Source: Brachyspira intermedia PWS/A | Lineage (GTDB): Bacteria > Spirochaetota > Brachyspiria > Brachyspirales > Brachyspiraceae | Reading direction: 5' to 3' | Assembly (NCBI RefSeq): GCF_000223215.1 | Contig: NC_017243.1 | Location: 2,170,001 to 2,234,000, forward strand | DNA: 64,000 nt | Shown: positions 1 through 7,623 of the stretch, in pieces | Position numbering within the stretch: position 1 is the first letter of the stretch | Layout of the letters: every line of letters begins with the position of its first letter | Translations under genes and position numbers: made by a program | Notes under the pieces: model-generated | What the model was told of the DNA's origin: nothing | What the model saw: only the letters and a program-made list of their open reading frames with translations | The model's database searches: none

Positions 1-1295
1 AACTTAAAAATAATGGTAAAGTTGTAAGTTCATATATAAAAGTTGATACTCTAAAAGAAAGAATAGAAAATTATCTCTCTGACAGCAATGTATTTAGAAA
101 TTTAATAGAAGTTGAAATAGAAAAAGATGATGTGTCAATATACGGTTTATTTTCAAATTCTAAAATAAGCCAATCTATGAGAAAGAATAATTTTATATTC
201 TTAAATAACAGACCTATAGAGAATAGAGTTCTTGCCTATGCCATAAAAAATGCATATTCAAATGCTATACCTAAAGAGAGATATCCTTTCTTTTTCCTAT
301 ACATAAATATAGATAGCAGTAAAATAGATGTAAATGTTCACCCAAGTAAAAAAGAAGTTAGAATAAAAAATGAAAGAGAGATTTCAGGAATACTGTATAA
401 TACTATAGTAAACAATATTAATTCCGGAAACAATTTTGATTCTGTTAATATAGAAGTTGATCTTGATAAGGATATTACCCCTACTTTTCCTATACAACAG
501 AATAATAATTACAATACATATAATACTCCAAACTATAATACCGAATCAGCAGATGAAATAAAATACGATAATACAAGCTATTCAAATAACAGTTATAATA
601 AAGATGATTTAAATGTAGAAAATAACAATATAAATGACAATATAATAGAAGAAAATAGTATTAATAAAGAAATAAATTTAAATAATAATAATTTTACCTA
701 CAATAATATAGAATTTGGAGAGTATACAAGGGCCATAGGACAGGTATTTTCATCATATATAGTAGCTGAACGCGGCGGAGAAATGTATATAATAGATCAG
801 CATGCCGCTTATGAAAGACTCAATTATGAAAGAATATACAAAACTCTTATGTCAAAAAAAATAGAATATGAAAAACTCCTTATACCTTGTGAAATTGAGT
901 ACAGAGATTATGAAATTGATATTTTAAATGCATCAAAAGAATCTATAGAATCATTAGGAATAAGATTTGAATCTAATTCAAAACATAGCATTATAATAGA
1001 AGATATACCAATATACATTCCTAGAAATCAAAAAATTGAAAAAATCATAAAAGACATTTTGGATATATACATTTCAAAGGGCGACAATAATAATTTAGAA
1101 AAAGTTATAAAACATACCTGCTCTACTATATCATGCAAATATTCTCCAAAGGCTGGAGATAAACTTTCAAACAGCGATATGCAGACATTACTTGATTTGC
1201 TTGAAGAAGAAAACATACTTACAAACTGTCCTCATGGAAGACCTTTTGTATTAAGGCTATCAAAAGAATATTTAGATAAAAAATTCTTTAGATAA
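1..1295 (+). CDS. mutL: DNA mismatch repair protein MutL, 3' part (5' end outside window)
   Basis: MutL recruits downstream repair factors to MutS-bound mismatches and, in this subfamily, nicks DNA. The frame is open to the left edge, so this is the C-terminal part of a gene that starts upstream; the first in-frame GTG at 132 is internal. The ATPase-domain end is visible as FLNNRPIENR and DVNVHPSKKEVR. A linker of about 70 residues follows that is almost only Asn, Tyr, Ile and Glu. The C-terminal domain has the metal-binding endonuclease motif DQHAAYERLNYE (DQHA-x2-E-x4-E), then CKYSPKAGD, CPHGRP and a terminal FFR (FXR motif). This set marks a nicking-competent MutL, as in bacteria that lack MutH. 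Reading frame and motifs are seen; endonuclease activity follows from the family. Confidence 0.95.
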   Translation, partial: LKNNGKVVSSYIKVDTLKERIENYLSDSNVFRNLIEVEIEKDDVSIYGLFSNSKISQSMRKNNFIFLNNRPIENRVLAYAIKNAYSNAIPKERYPFFFLYINIDSSKIDVNVHPSKKEVRIKNEREISGILYNTIVNNINSGNNFDSVNIEVDLDKDITPTFPIQQNNNYNTYNTPNYNTESADEIKYDNTSYSNNSYNKDDLNVENNNINDNIIEENSINKEINLNNNNFTYNNIEFGEYTRAIGQVFSSYIVAERGGEMYIIDQHAAYERLNYERIYKTLMSKKIEYEKLLIPCEIEYRDYEIDILNASKESIESLGIRFESNSKHSIIIEDIPIYIPRNQKIEKIIKDILDIYISKGDNNNLEKVIKHTCSTISCKYSPKAGDKLSNSDMQTLLDLLEEENILTNCPHGRPFVLRLSKEYLDKKFFR

Positions 1296-1366
1296 TACGA
1301 TTTTTTATTTTACTACTAATAAACTTATTAAAAAATAGCTTGTTAATTTATGATTAGAACATTAGC

Positions 1367-1394
1367 TTTACATTTATAGTTATTTTAGTATAAT
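1367..1394 (+). promoter_or_regulatory. Putative promoter of the Rpn-type gene, probably leaderless
   Basis: TTTACA (1367-1372), a 16-bp spacer and TATAAT (1389-1394). The ATG lies only 6 nt after the -10 box, so transcription should start at or next to the start codon. No Shine-Dalgarno sequence is present. The intact paralogue at 39387 has the same 16-bp spacer and the same 6-nt gap, which supports this reading. Confidence 0.55.
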
Positions 1395-1400
1395 AAAGTT

Positions 1401-2272
1401 ATGAGAAATATTAATGTTTTGAATGATTACTTTATGCGTTATATGTTTGCCAAAGAAGGACATGAGCATATTTTATTGAATTTAATTAATGCCGTAAGAA
1501 CTGATTACAATCAAGAGCCTTTGAGGAAGTTAAGGTACTTAATACTTTTAATCTTAAAGAAACAATTAATGATAAACAGTCAATAGTTGATGTAAGAGCT
1601 GTCACTAAAAGCGGTGAAACTGTGTTAATAGAAATACAAAGAGTTGGAAATCAATCTTTTGTTTATAGAAGTTTATACTATTGGGCTAAAGGCTATATAT
1701 CTAATTTAAGAAATAATGAAAAATATAATGATTTGAAACAAGTAATAGTAATTAATATATTAGACTTTAATTTGTTAAAAGATATAAACAAAGAACATAG
1801 CTGTTATGTAATTAAAGAACTTGAAACAAATCACATACTAACTAATCATCTAGAAATGCATTTTCTAGAATTACCTAAATATTTATCTTCAAGTTCTAAA
1901 TTGACAGATAAATTATATGCTTGGTTTTATTTTTTAACAATTAAAGAAAAAAGAGAAAAAATGGAGAAAATTATGGAAATGTTAGTTAAAAAAAATCCTA
2001 TAATGAAAGAAGTTTATGATGAATATAATAAATTTGTAAATACAAAAGATTTATTTGAAAATTATTCAGAATATGAGAAGAATTATTTTGATATATTGGC
2101 ATTAAATGAAGAAAGAATAAAAGGGAGAGAAGAAGGTCTTAAAGAAGGCATAGAACAAGGCGAAAAAAATAAAGCAATATCTATGGCAAAAAATATGAAA
2201 GCTAGAGATATGGATTTAAATCTTATCAGTGAATTAACAGGCTTGAGTATAGAAGAAATAAAAAAATTATGA
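1401..2272 (+). pseudogene. PD-(D/E)XK (Rpn/PDDEXK_2-type) nuclease or transposase-like gene, frameshifted
   Basis: Rpn-type proteins are PD-(D/E)XK endonucleases linked to RecA-independent recombination; they are often annotated as putative transposases. The first frame gives an N-terminus (NVLNDYFMRYMFAKEGHE) like that of the intact paralogue at 38458-39387, then is lost. Adding one T to the T-run at 1520-1522 restores a continuous reading of about 290 residues. It includes the nuclease core VDVRAVTKSGET and LIEIQ (D...E-x-Q) and ends in the same GLSIEEIKKL tail as the paralogue. The downstream half could restart at the GTG at 1622 but would lack the catalytic Asp. It lies just after mutL and ahead of an ankyrin gene, as its paralogue also adjoins one. 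It is either a true one-base deletion or a homopolymer sequencing error. Confidence 0.85.
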
Positions 2273-2319
2273 GCGTCTGCTAAATTTATTTAGCAGAGCC
2301 TTTGAGCGAATAATTTTTT
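2261..2319 (+). repeat. Short palindromic repeat element, copy 1
   Basis: A 59-bp unit with 10-bp perfect inverted ends (aaaaaattat at 2261, ataatttttt at 2310) around an inner hairpin whose arms are ctgctaaa and tttagcag. The outer and inner parts recur reverse-complemented at 19892-19970, where a GC-rich block (about gccgcaggcacgcagagc) is additionally present. It overlaps the last codons of the Rpn-type pseudogene and may serve as its terminator. Confidence 0.7.
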
Positions 2320-2344
2320 ATGAATATAAATAAGAAATAAAAAT

Positions 2345-2426
2345 AAAAAATTATGAGCATATGACGAATTCAACTAAGGCATCATATACTATACCAAAGG
2401 TACGCAGAGCGAGCAAATAATTTTTT
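2345..2426 (+). repeat. Short palindromic repeat element, copy 2
   Basis: An 82-bp unit with the same outer ends as copy 1: aaaaaattatgagc on the left and gcaaataatttttt on the right. The interior differs. It carries acgcagagcgagc, the GC-rich block that also occurs at 19892-19970. With copy 1 it fills most of the 308-bp gap before the ankyrin gene; the rest is AT-rich and leads into the promoter at 2527. Confidence 0.6.
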
Positions 2427-2526
2427 ATAAAAATAAAACTATAATAAAAATTTCTTATTATAATAAACATCATTAAAAATCATAAAACAAATTCATTAAT
2501 TTCATATTTAATAAAATCCATTTTAA

Positions 2527-2555
2527 TTGACAAAGCATAATAATTAATATATAAT
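2527..2555 (+). promoter_or_regulatory. Consensus sigma-70 promoter of the ankyrin gene
   Basis: TTGACA (2527-2532), a 17-bp spacer and TATAAT (2550-2555), a perfect match to the consensus. The start codon is 25 nt after the -10 box, with an AGGGGG ribosome-binding site in a short leader. The paralogue at 39564 has the same promoter, spacer and similar leader, so the whole control region was copied with the gene. Confidence 0.8.
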
Positions 2556-2580
2556 CCAGTGGTATGCTTAGGGGGTATAT

Positions 2581-4092
2581 ATGAAAAAAGTATTTATTAT
2601 ATTATTCTTGTTTAATATACTTTTGTATTCTCAGACTTTAGATGAATCGTTATTTTTAGCTGTAGAAGATAATAACATAGAAGAAGTTAAATCATATTTA
2701 GCTAAAGGAGCAAATCCAAATGCTCGAAATGAATACGGTCTTACATCATTAATGACAGCTGCTGTAAGCGGAAACTATGAAATGGTTAAATTTTTATTAG
2801 AAAATGGTGCTGATATAAATACTAAAGACAATGATGGAAACACTGCGTTATATTATAATATTTGCTATGATCATTATGGAGAAGAAGAAAAACTAGAAAA
2901 TGCTAAAAAAATATTTAATTTATTAATAAAATACGGTGCTGATGTAAATACTAAAGACAATGATGGAGCATCACTTCTTAATAAATCTTATAGAGCTTCA
3001 ACAGCATTGGCACAAAATAGAGAAATGTTTAAAGTATTAGTAGAAAATGGTTTTGACTTAGAATCAAGAATAAAGGCTGGGGAGCATTCTCCTGATGATT
3101 ATGATTATACTCCTTTAATGATAGCAGCTTTAAGAAATGACTATGATATGGTTAAATTTTTAGTTGAAAAAGGTGCCGATGTAAATGCTAAAACACATTA
3201 TAGTTCTGAATATAGCTCAGTAGTAACTCCTCTATTACTCTCATTAGATGATGAACATATTGAATCTAGATATGATGAAAATTCATCTGTTGCAGAATAT
3301 TTAATAAATAATGGTGCTGATATAAATGTAACAAATGAGGATGGAGAGACACCTTTAATGTATGCTTCCAAACTTCATAATATAAAAGTGGTAGAACTTC
3401 TAATACAAAAAGGGGCAAATATAAATGCTTTCGATAATTATGGAAATACAGCCTTAATATATGGTGTAAATAATTTAGAAACAGTAAAATTATTAGTGGA
3501 AAATGGTGCAGATGTAAACTTTTATAAAGGAGGGAGTACTGCTTTAATATCAGCATGTGAGTATAGTCATGAAAGAAATATAGATGTAATAAAATATTTA
3601 GTTTCAAAAAATGCCAATATAAATGCCCAAGATAATAAAGGAGACACAGCTTTAAATAAAACTCTTGATACTTCAGATGAAGGAAGTATTGATATACTAG
3701 ACTTTGAAATAGCTAATTTTTTAATAGAGCAAGGTGCTGATGTAAACATAAAGAATAAACGAGAATATACTCCTTTGATATATCTTGGTATGGGTGAAGG
3801 TAATTTTAATAATAAAAGTTTTCAGGAATATCGTATAGAATTAGCTGAAGTTTTATTAGAAAAAGGTGCAGATATTAATGCTCAAGATTATAATGGATAC
3901 ACTTCTTTAATTTGGGCTTGTGCATCATCAGGATCAAGATTTGCTGAACCATTTGTTAAATTTCTAGTAGAAAAAGGAGCCGATGTAAATATAGAAGATG
4001 ACCATGGAGATACTGCTTTAGATATAGCAGAAGATCTTAAACTTAGAAAAATTGCAGGTATTCTAAAAAAAGCTCAAAGAAATAGAAAGTAA
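2581..4092 (+). CDS. Secreted ankyrin-repeat protein, 503 residues
   Basis: Residues 1-18 form a typical signal peptide (KK, then a hydrophobic stretch ending near YSQ) with no lipobox Cys. The rest is a run of about a dozen 33-residue ankyrin units, recognisable by repeated GADVN/GADIN turns and TPLMYA/TALIYG helices. Ankyrin arrays bind proteins; the partner is unknown, and the signal peptide suggests action in the periplasm or outside the cell. From the sequence YSQTL onward it is closely similar to the lipoprotein at 39564-41921, with many stretches identical at the DNA level, including the 3' end and terminator. The two differ mainly at the N-terminus and in repeat number. Start chosen from the ATG behind AGGGGG. 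Ankyrin identity is certain; function is not known. Confidence 0.9.
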   Translation: MKKVFIILFLFNILLYSQTLDESLFLAVEDNNIEEVKSYLAKGANPNARNEYGLTSLMTAAVSGNYEMVKFLLENGADINTKDNDGNTALYYNICYDHYGEEEKLENAKKIFNLLIKYGADVNTKDNDGASLLNKSYRASTALAQNREMFKVLVENGFDLESRIKAGEHSPDDYDYTPLMIAALRNDYDMVKFLVEKGADVNAKTHYSSEYSSVVTPLLLSLDDEHIESRYDENSSVAEYLINNGADINVTNEDGETPLMYASKLHNIKVVELLIQKGANINAFDNYGNTALIYGVNNLETVKLLVENGADVNFYKGGSTALISACEYSHERNIDVIKYLVSKNANINAQDNKGDTALNKTLDTSDEGSIDILDFEIANFLIEQGADVNIKNKREYTPLIYLGMGEGNFNNKSFQEYRIELAEVLLEKGADINAQDYNGYTSLIWACASSGSRFAEPFVKFLVEKGADVNIEDDHGDTALDIAEDLKLRKIAGILKKAQRNRK

Positions 4093-4111
4093 ATTTTATT
4101 TAAATAAATTA

Positions 4112-4157
4112 AAATCTTCATTATAAAATTGATATAATTTATAATGAAGATTTTTTT
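4112..4157 (+). terminator. Strong intrinsic terminator of the ankyrin gene
   Basis: A perfect 16-bp stem (aaatcttcattataaa at 4112-4127 with tttataatgaagattt at 4138-4153), a 10-nt loop and a T-run. The same hairpin follows the paralogue at 41943, with an identical stem and loop. Confidence 0.9.
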
Positions 4158-4187
4158 AATATGATTAATTATATAATAATTCTGTAA

Positions 4188-4569
4188 TATATACCTAAAC
4201 AATTATATTTTGTCAAAAATAAAGTTATATTTTCTTTTTTATATTTGTGGCTTTGCTTCGAAGCACACAGTCGTTCCATACTCTACTTCTTTTGCGACCG
4301 TAGGAAGTGCCTGTGGCGTGCCACAAAGAAGCTATATCCTCGATAAACTCGGATACGCTTCGCGAAAGGCTACATTTGGGCTTTAATTTAATAAATTATC
4401 TTACATGTAAGACAACTTTAACATGATTTAGTACTAATTTTATACTTGCACTTTCGCAAAGCGTGCCTGCGGCAGCAACTTTGACGAAGTCCGCCTCGCT
4501 GTGCGTGCCTTCGGCAGGCGTGCGGCGGGAAAAAGTTGAATAAAAAATGACAAACTCTAAAATTTTCAG
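4188..4569 (+). repeat. TIR-bounded non-coding element, copy A (tandem with copy B)
   Basis: The left end is tatatacctaaacaattata... and the right end is ...aaaattttcagtatata. Their 28-bp termini are imperfect inverted repeats, with 21 of 28 positions matching by hand count. The interior is AT-rich with GC-rich inserts built from small palindromes (ttcgcgaa, cttcgaag, gcctgcggcag, gccttcggcaggc). Copy B begins exactly 382 bp later and shares the junction tatata. No convincing gene is present; the open frames across it have no ribosome-binding site or family match. The layout is MITE-like (non-autonomous miniature transposable element). Confidence 0.75.
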
Positions 4570-4957
4570 TATATACCTAAACAATTATATTTTGTCAAAA
4601 ATAAAATTATATTTTCTTTTTTATATTTGTGGCTTTGCTTCGAAGCACACAGTCGTTCCATACTCTACTTCTTTTGCGACCGTAGGAAGTGCCTGTGGCG
4701 TGCCACAAAGAAGCTATATCCTCGACAAGCTCGGATACGCTTCGCGAAGGGCTATATTTTAGCTTAAATTAATAACCTATCTTACATATAAAACAAAATT
4801 GGTATTATTTAGTACTAATTTTATACTTGCACTTTCGCAAAGCGTGCCTGCGGCAGCAACTTTGACGAAGTCTGCCTCGCTGTGCGTGCCTTCGGCAGGC
4901 GTGCGTCGGGAAAAAGTTGAATAAAAAAATGACAAACTCTAAAATTTTCAGTATATA
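4570..4957 (+). repeat. TIR-bounded non-coding element, copy B
   Basis: A near-identical direct repeat of copy A (a few base differences and small indels), with the same left and right ends and the same GC-rich inserts. A 71-codon open frame running through it from 4547 reads the GC-rich modules. I treat it as chance because it starts in the end of copy A, lacks a ribosome-binding site, and its counterparts in other copies are broken. Confidence 0.75.
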
Positions 4958-5065
4958 TACATAATCAGTTTATAAGTTAATTAATAAATAAAAAATTTTT
5001 AATAAATTCCATTTTATTGTATAATACAAATAATGTTTTAAAAATGATATTTAGGATTTATTAAT

Positions 5066-5815
5066 ATGAATAAAATAGAAAGCTATTTTTTACAGCAGAA
5101 TAAAATAAAATTCTCAAATGTAGTTTGCTCTCAGCATAATAAAAAAATAATATTAAGAAATCCAAAAAAAGCAGTAAAAAAAGAAGAAAAAGATATTAAA
5201 GATGAAGGTATTGAATTAATGAAAGAAATACATAATGAAGAATTAAAAAAGATATACAGCGAAGTAGAAAAATGCATGAAATGTGAGGCTTTATGTAATA
5301 GCAGATTAAATGTTGTATTTGGAAGAGGAGATGAAGAACCTGATATAGTATTTGTCGGAGAGGCACCTGGAGCTGACGAGGATAAACAAGGACTTCCATT
5401 TGTAGGAAGAGGCGGAAAATTATTGGATAAATGGATTGAAAGAATGAATATCAATAATAAAAAATACTATATTATGAATGCTTTAAAATGCCGTCCTCCT
5501 GAAAATAGAGACCCTTTGCCTGAAGAAAAATCTAATTGCAGAGATTATTTTGTAAATCAATTAAAAATACTTAATCCTAAAATAATATGTGCATTAGGAC
5601 GTCATGGTTTTGGTAATTTAATAGATTTTGATTTGAAAACACCTTTTGGAAAAGCTAGAAATAAAGTTCATTACTACAATAATAATGGAAAAGATGTGCC
5701 TGTAATAGCAACTTATCACCCTGCTTATATTTTAAGGAATCAAAAAGAGGAAGATAAAGTTATATCCGATTTAGAGTTTATGCTTAGCGAATTAGAAAAA
5801 ATTGAAAATAATTAA
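5066..5815 (+). CDS. Uracil-DNA glycosylase, family 4 (iron-sulfur type)
   Basis: It removes uracil from DNA to start base-excision repair. Motifs of family 4: GEAPGADED with PFVGRGGKLLD (active-site and uracil pocket), NALKCRPPENRDP, and ATYHPAYILRN (HPA motif). The four Fe-S cysteines can be placed: two in CMKCEALC and two in KCRPPENRDP...SNCRDYF, 17 residues apart. The first 60 or so residues are a Lys/Glu-rich extension not found in the core family. It opens with MNKIESYF, which loosely resembles a sliding-clamp-binding tail (inference only). Start is the ATG behind a weak TAGGAT site. The gene is preceded by about 100 bp of AT-rich sequence after the repeats and followed by an ankyrin gene 27 bp on. 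Confidence 0.92.
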   Translation: MNKIESYFLQQNKIKFSNVVCSQHNKKIILRNPKKAVKKEEKDIKDEGIELMKEIHNEELKKIYSEVEKCMKCEALCNSRLNVVFGRGDEEPDIVFVGEAPGADEDKQGLPFVGRGGKLLDKWIERMNINNKKYYIMNALKCRPPENRDPLPEEKSNCRDYFVNQLKILNPKIICALGRHGFGNLIDFDLKTPFGKARNKVHYYNNNGKDVPVIATYHPAYILRNQKEEDKVISDLEFMLSELEKIENN

Positions 5816-5842
5816 AATAATTTTTATAATAGGAGTCTGCTA

Positions 5843-6646
5843 TTGAAGAAATATTTTATTTTAATGTTAATAATATACCAATGTCTAATGCCTAATTCAT
5901 TCGACAATATAATAGATGCATCCGATTATCAAACTTATGAAAATATAGAGTATTCCAATATTCCCAAAAAGCCTACTATATTTGATTATATAAATCATAA
6001 AAATGAATTATCTGATATTATAGAAAGAATAAATAAATATTTGGATAATAATGGAGATATAAACGCTGTAAATAAAAATGGTAATACTCTTCTTATGGAA
6101 GCTGTAGCTATAGGATACTATGATTTAGCTGATTATTTAGTAGAAAAAAAAGCTGATATATCTATAACTAATGCTAATGGAGAGAATGCTTTAATACTTT
6201 CCGCACATTATCCATATATAATGAATCTTCTTATAAATAACAATGCTGATATAAATACTGCTGACAATAATGGCAAAACAGCTTTACATTATGCATGTGA
6301 ATATGGAGATTTATATTCAGTAAAACTTCTTATAAAAAGCGGTGCTGATATTAATAAAAAAGATATATTAGGAAAAACTATTCTTATGTATGCAGTTGAA
6401 AATGAACATCTTTTATTAATAAAGTATTTAGTTGAAGATTTACAAGTTGATATTAATGAAAAAGATGATTGGGGTCAAAATGCCATGTTTTATGCCACAA
6501 AAATAGATATAGCAAGATACCTTATTTATAATGATATGAATTATACAGATGTTAACTCAATAGGTTTGAAGCCTTATGAAGTTATGAAATATAACGGCTA
6601 TATAAATGTATCAAATTATCTGCAAAAGTTAGAAAAAAGGAGATAA
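5843..6646 (+). CDS. Small secreted ankyrin-repeat protein, 267 residues
   Basis: The start is TTG, placed by AGGAG eight bases upstream and by the signal peptide it yields (KK, then a hydrophobic stretch through about residue 17). After a non-repeat segment to about residue 70 there are five to six ankyrin units, with the turns GDINAVNKNGNT, NADINTADNNGKT and GADINKKDILGKT. Unlike the 2581 and 39564 genes it is not a recent copy of them; the repeats are more diverged and no shared promoter or terminator is seen. It lies 27 bp after the glycosylase gene and 66 bp before the next gene. Its role is unknown; export is inferred from the N-terminus. Confidence 0.85.
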   Translation: MKKYFILMLIIYQCLMPNSFDNIIDASDYQTYENIEYSNIPKKPTIFDYINHKNELSDIIERINKYLDNNGDINAVNKNGNTLLMEAVAIGYYDLADYLVEKKADISITNANGENALILSAHYPYIMNLLINNNADINTADNNGKTALHYACEYGDLYSVKLLIKSGADINKKDILGKTILMYAVENEHLLLIKYLVEDLQVDINEKDDWGQNAMFYATKIDIARYLIYNDMNYTDVNSIGLKPYEVMKYNGYINVSNYLQKLEKRR

Positions 6647-6712
6647 CTGATAAAAAATACCTTTAAGTATTTTTTTATAAACCGAGAATATTTACAGTAT
6701 ATTGGAGTTTAT

Positions 6713-7549
6713 ATGAATATCAAGGTTATTTTACTATTTATTACTATAAATATGCTTCTTTTTCCTCAATATCTGTCTTTAACTAATAATAATATATTAG
6801 TTAATATAGGTGAAGGAAGAGTTGACTATACTACATATACGATATATGCAGATGCAACAGCCGATTTTGTTACAGATACTCGCTTACACCCTGAAGCATT
6901 ATTAATATTGCAGCAGCAGGCTGAAGAAGAAACTATGAAAACTTTATACGACACATTAGGAAATATACCTATAGACAGTGAAGATAATATATACAGCATA
7001 ATAGAAGAAAATAGATTATTGAAAGAAAAAGTAGTAAATTCTATAAATAATGCTAGATTAGTAGGTATATCATACCCTACAAGAACAAGCGTTAAAGTAC
7101 TTATGGCATTGGATATTATAACAAATAATCTTATGTCAGATTTAATAAATAACATACATATATACAAACCTGAACCTATAGTAACATATTTTGATGCCGG
7201 TACAGATTATGACAGCCTTGTTATAGATGCTAGAGGCGTAGGTTTTAAGCCTTCATTATTTCCTACAGTATATGATGAAGATGGTAATGAAATATATAGT
7301 TTAGCTTATATAAATAAAAACATTGCTTCTACAAATGGATATATTACATATTCTACAAATTCTTTCCTTACTAATCAGAATATGACAAATACAATAGGAA
7401 AAAAACCTTATAACATTGTAGCATGGAGATCCAGAGGCAGACTTTCAAGCGATTTAGTTATAGGAAATGAGGATGCAAGTATAATTATGAGCAGCCCTAA
7501 CCTAAAAAATGCTATAAAAAATTGTAAAGTTGTATTTATAATAGATTAA
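6713..7549 (+). CDS. Secreted LPP20/FlgP-like protein
   Basis: The N-terminal 17-20 residues are a signal peptide (lipobox absent). Residues about 30-120 have the alpha/beta pattern of LPP20-type domains (GEGRVDYTTYTIYADATA, then SVKVLMALDI). The C-terminal part has YDSLVIDARGVGFKPSLFP followed by YDEDGNEIY, a motif I associate with LPP20/FlgP-type envelope proteins. In other bacteria such proteins form outer-membrane or flagellar basal-disk structures. Brachyspira has periplasmic flagella, so a motility role is possible but not shown. No flagellar gene is adjacent; the neighbours are an ankyrin gene and a DUF4132 gene. Family assignment is from recalled motifs, so it is moderate. Confidence 0.55.
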   Translation: MNIKVILLFITINMLLFPQYLSLTNNNILVNIGEGRVDYTTYTIYADATADFVTDTRLHPEALLILQQQAEEETMKTLYDTLGNIPIDSEDNIYSIIEENRLLKEKVVNSINNARLVGISYPTRTSVKVLMALDIITNNLMSDLINNIHIYKPEPIVTYFDAGTDYDSLVIDARGVGFKPSLFPTVYDEDGNEIYSLAYINKNIASTNGYITYSTNSFLTNQNMTNTIGKKPYNIVAWRSRGRLSSDLVIGNEDASIIMSSPNLKNAIKNCKVVFIID

Positions 7550-7623
7550 TTTATTATATTTTTATTATTCATTTTTTTTCAAAATATGGTATAGTATCTA
7601 TTATATTTTTAGGGTTATTTCTT

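Noticed and set aside
1401-2272. A complete insertion sequence around the first Rpn-type gene
   Set aside because: No flanking inverted repeats or target duplication could be found around the gene.
2261-2426. Short palindromes as a CRISPR array
   Set aside because: Only two units, of unequal length, without regular spacers; no cas gene nearby.
3266-3607. Minus-strand open frames inside the ankyrin genes (also 40942-41415)
   Set aside because: Antisense shadows of repeated ankyrin codons; they repeat with the same period and have no start signal.
4547-4762. 71-codon open frame through TIR copy B
   Set aside because: It starts in the end of copy A, lacks a ribosome site, reads GC-rich palindromic modules, and is disrupted in the other copies.
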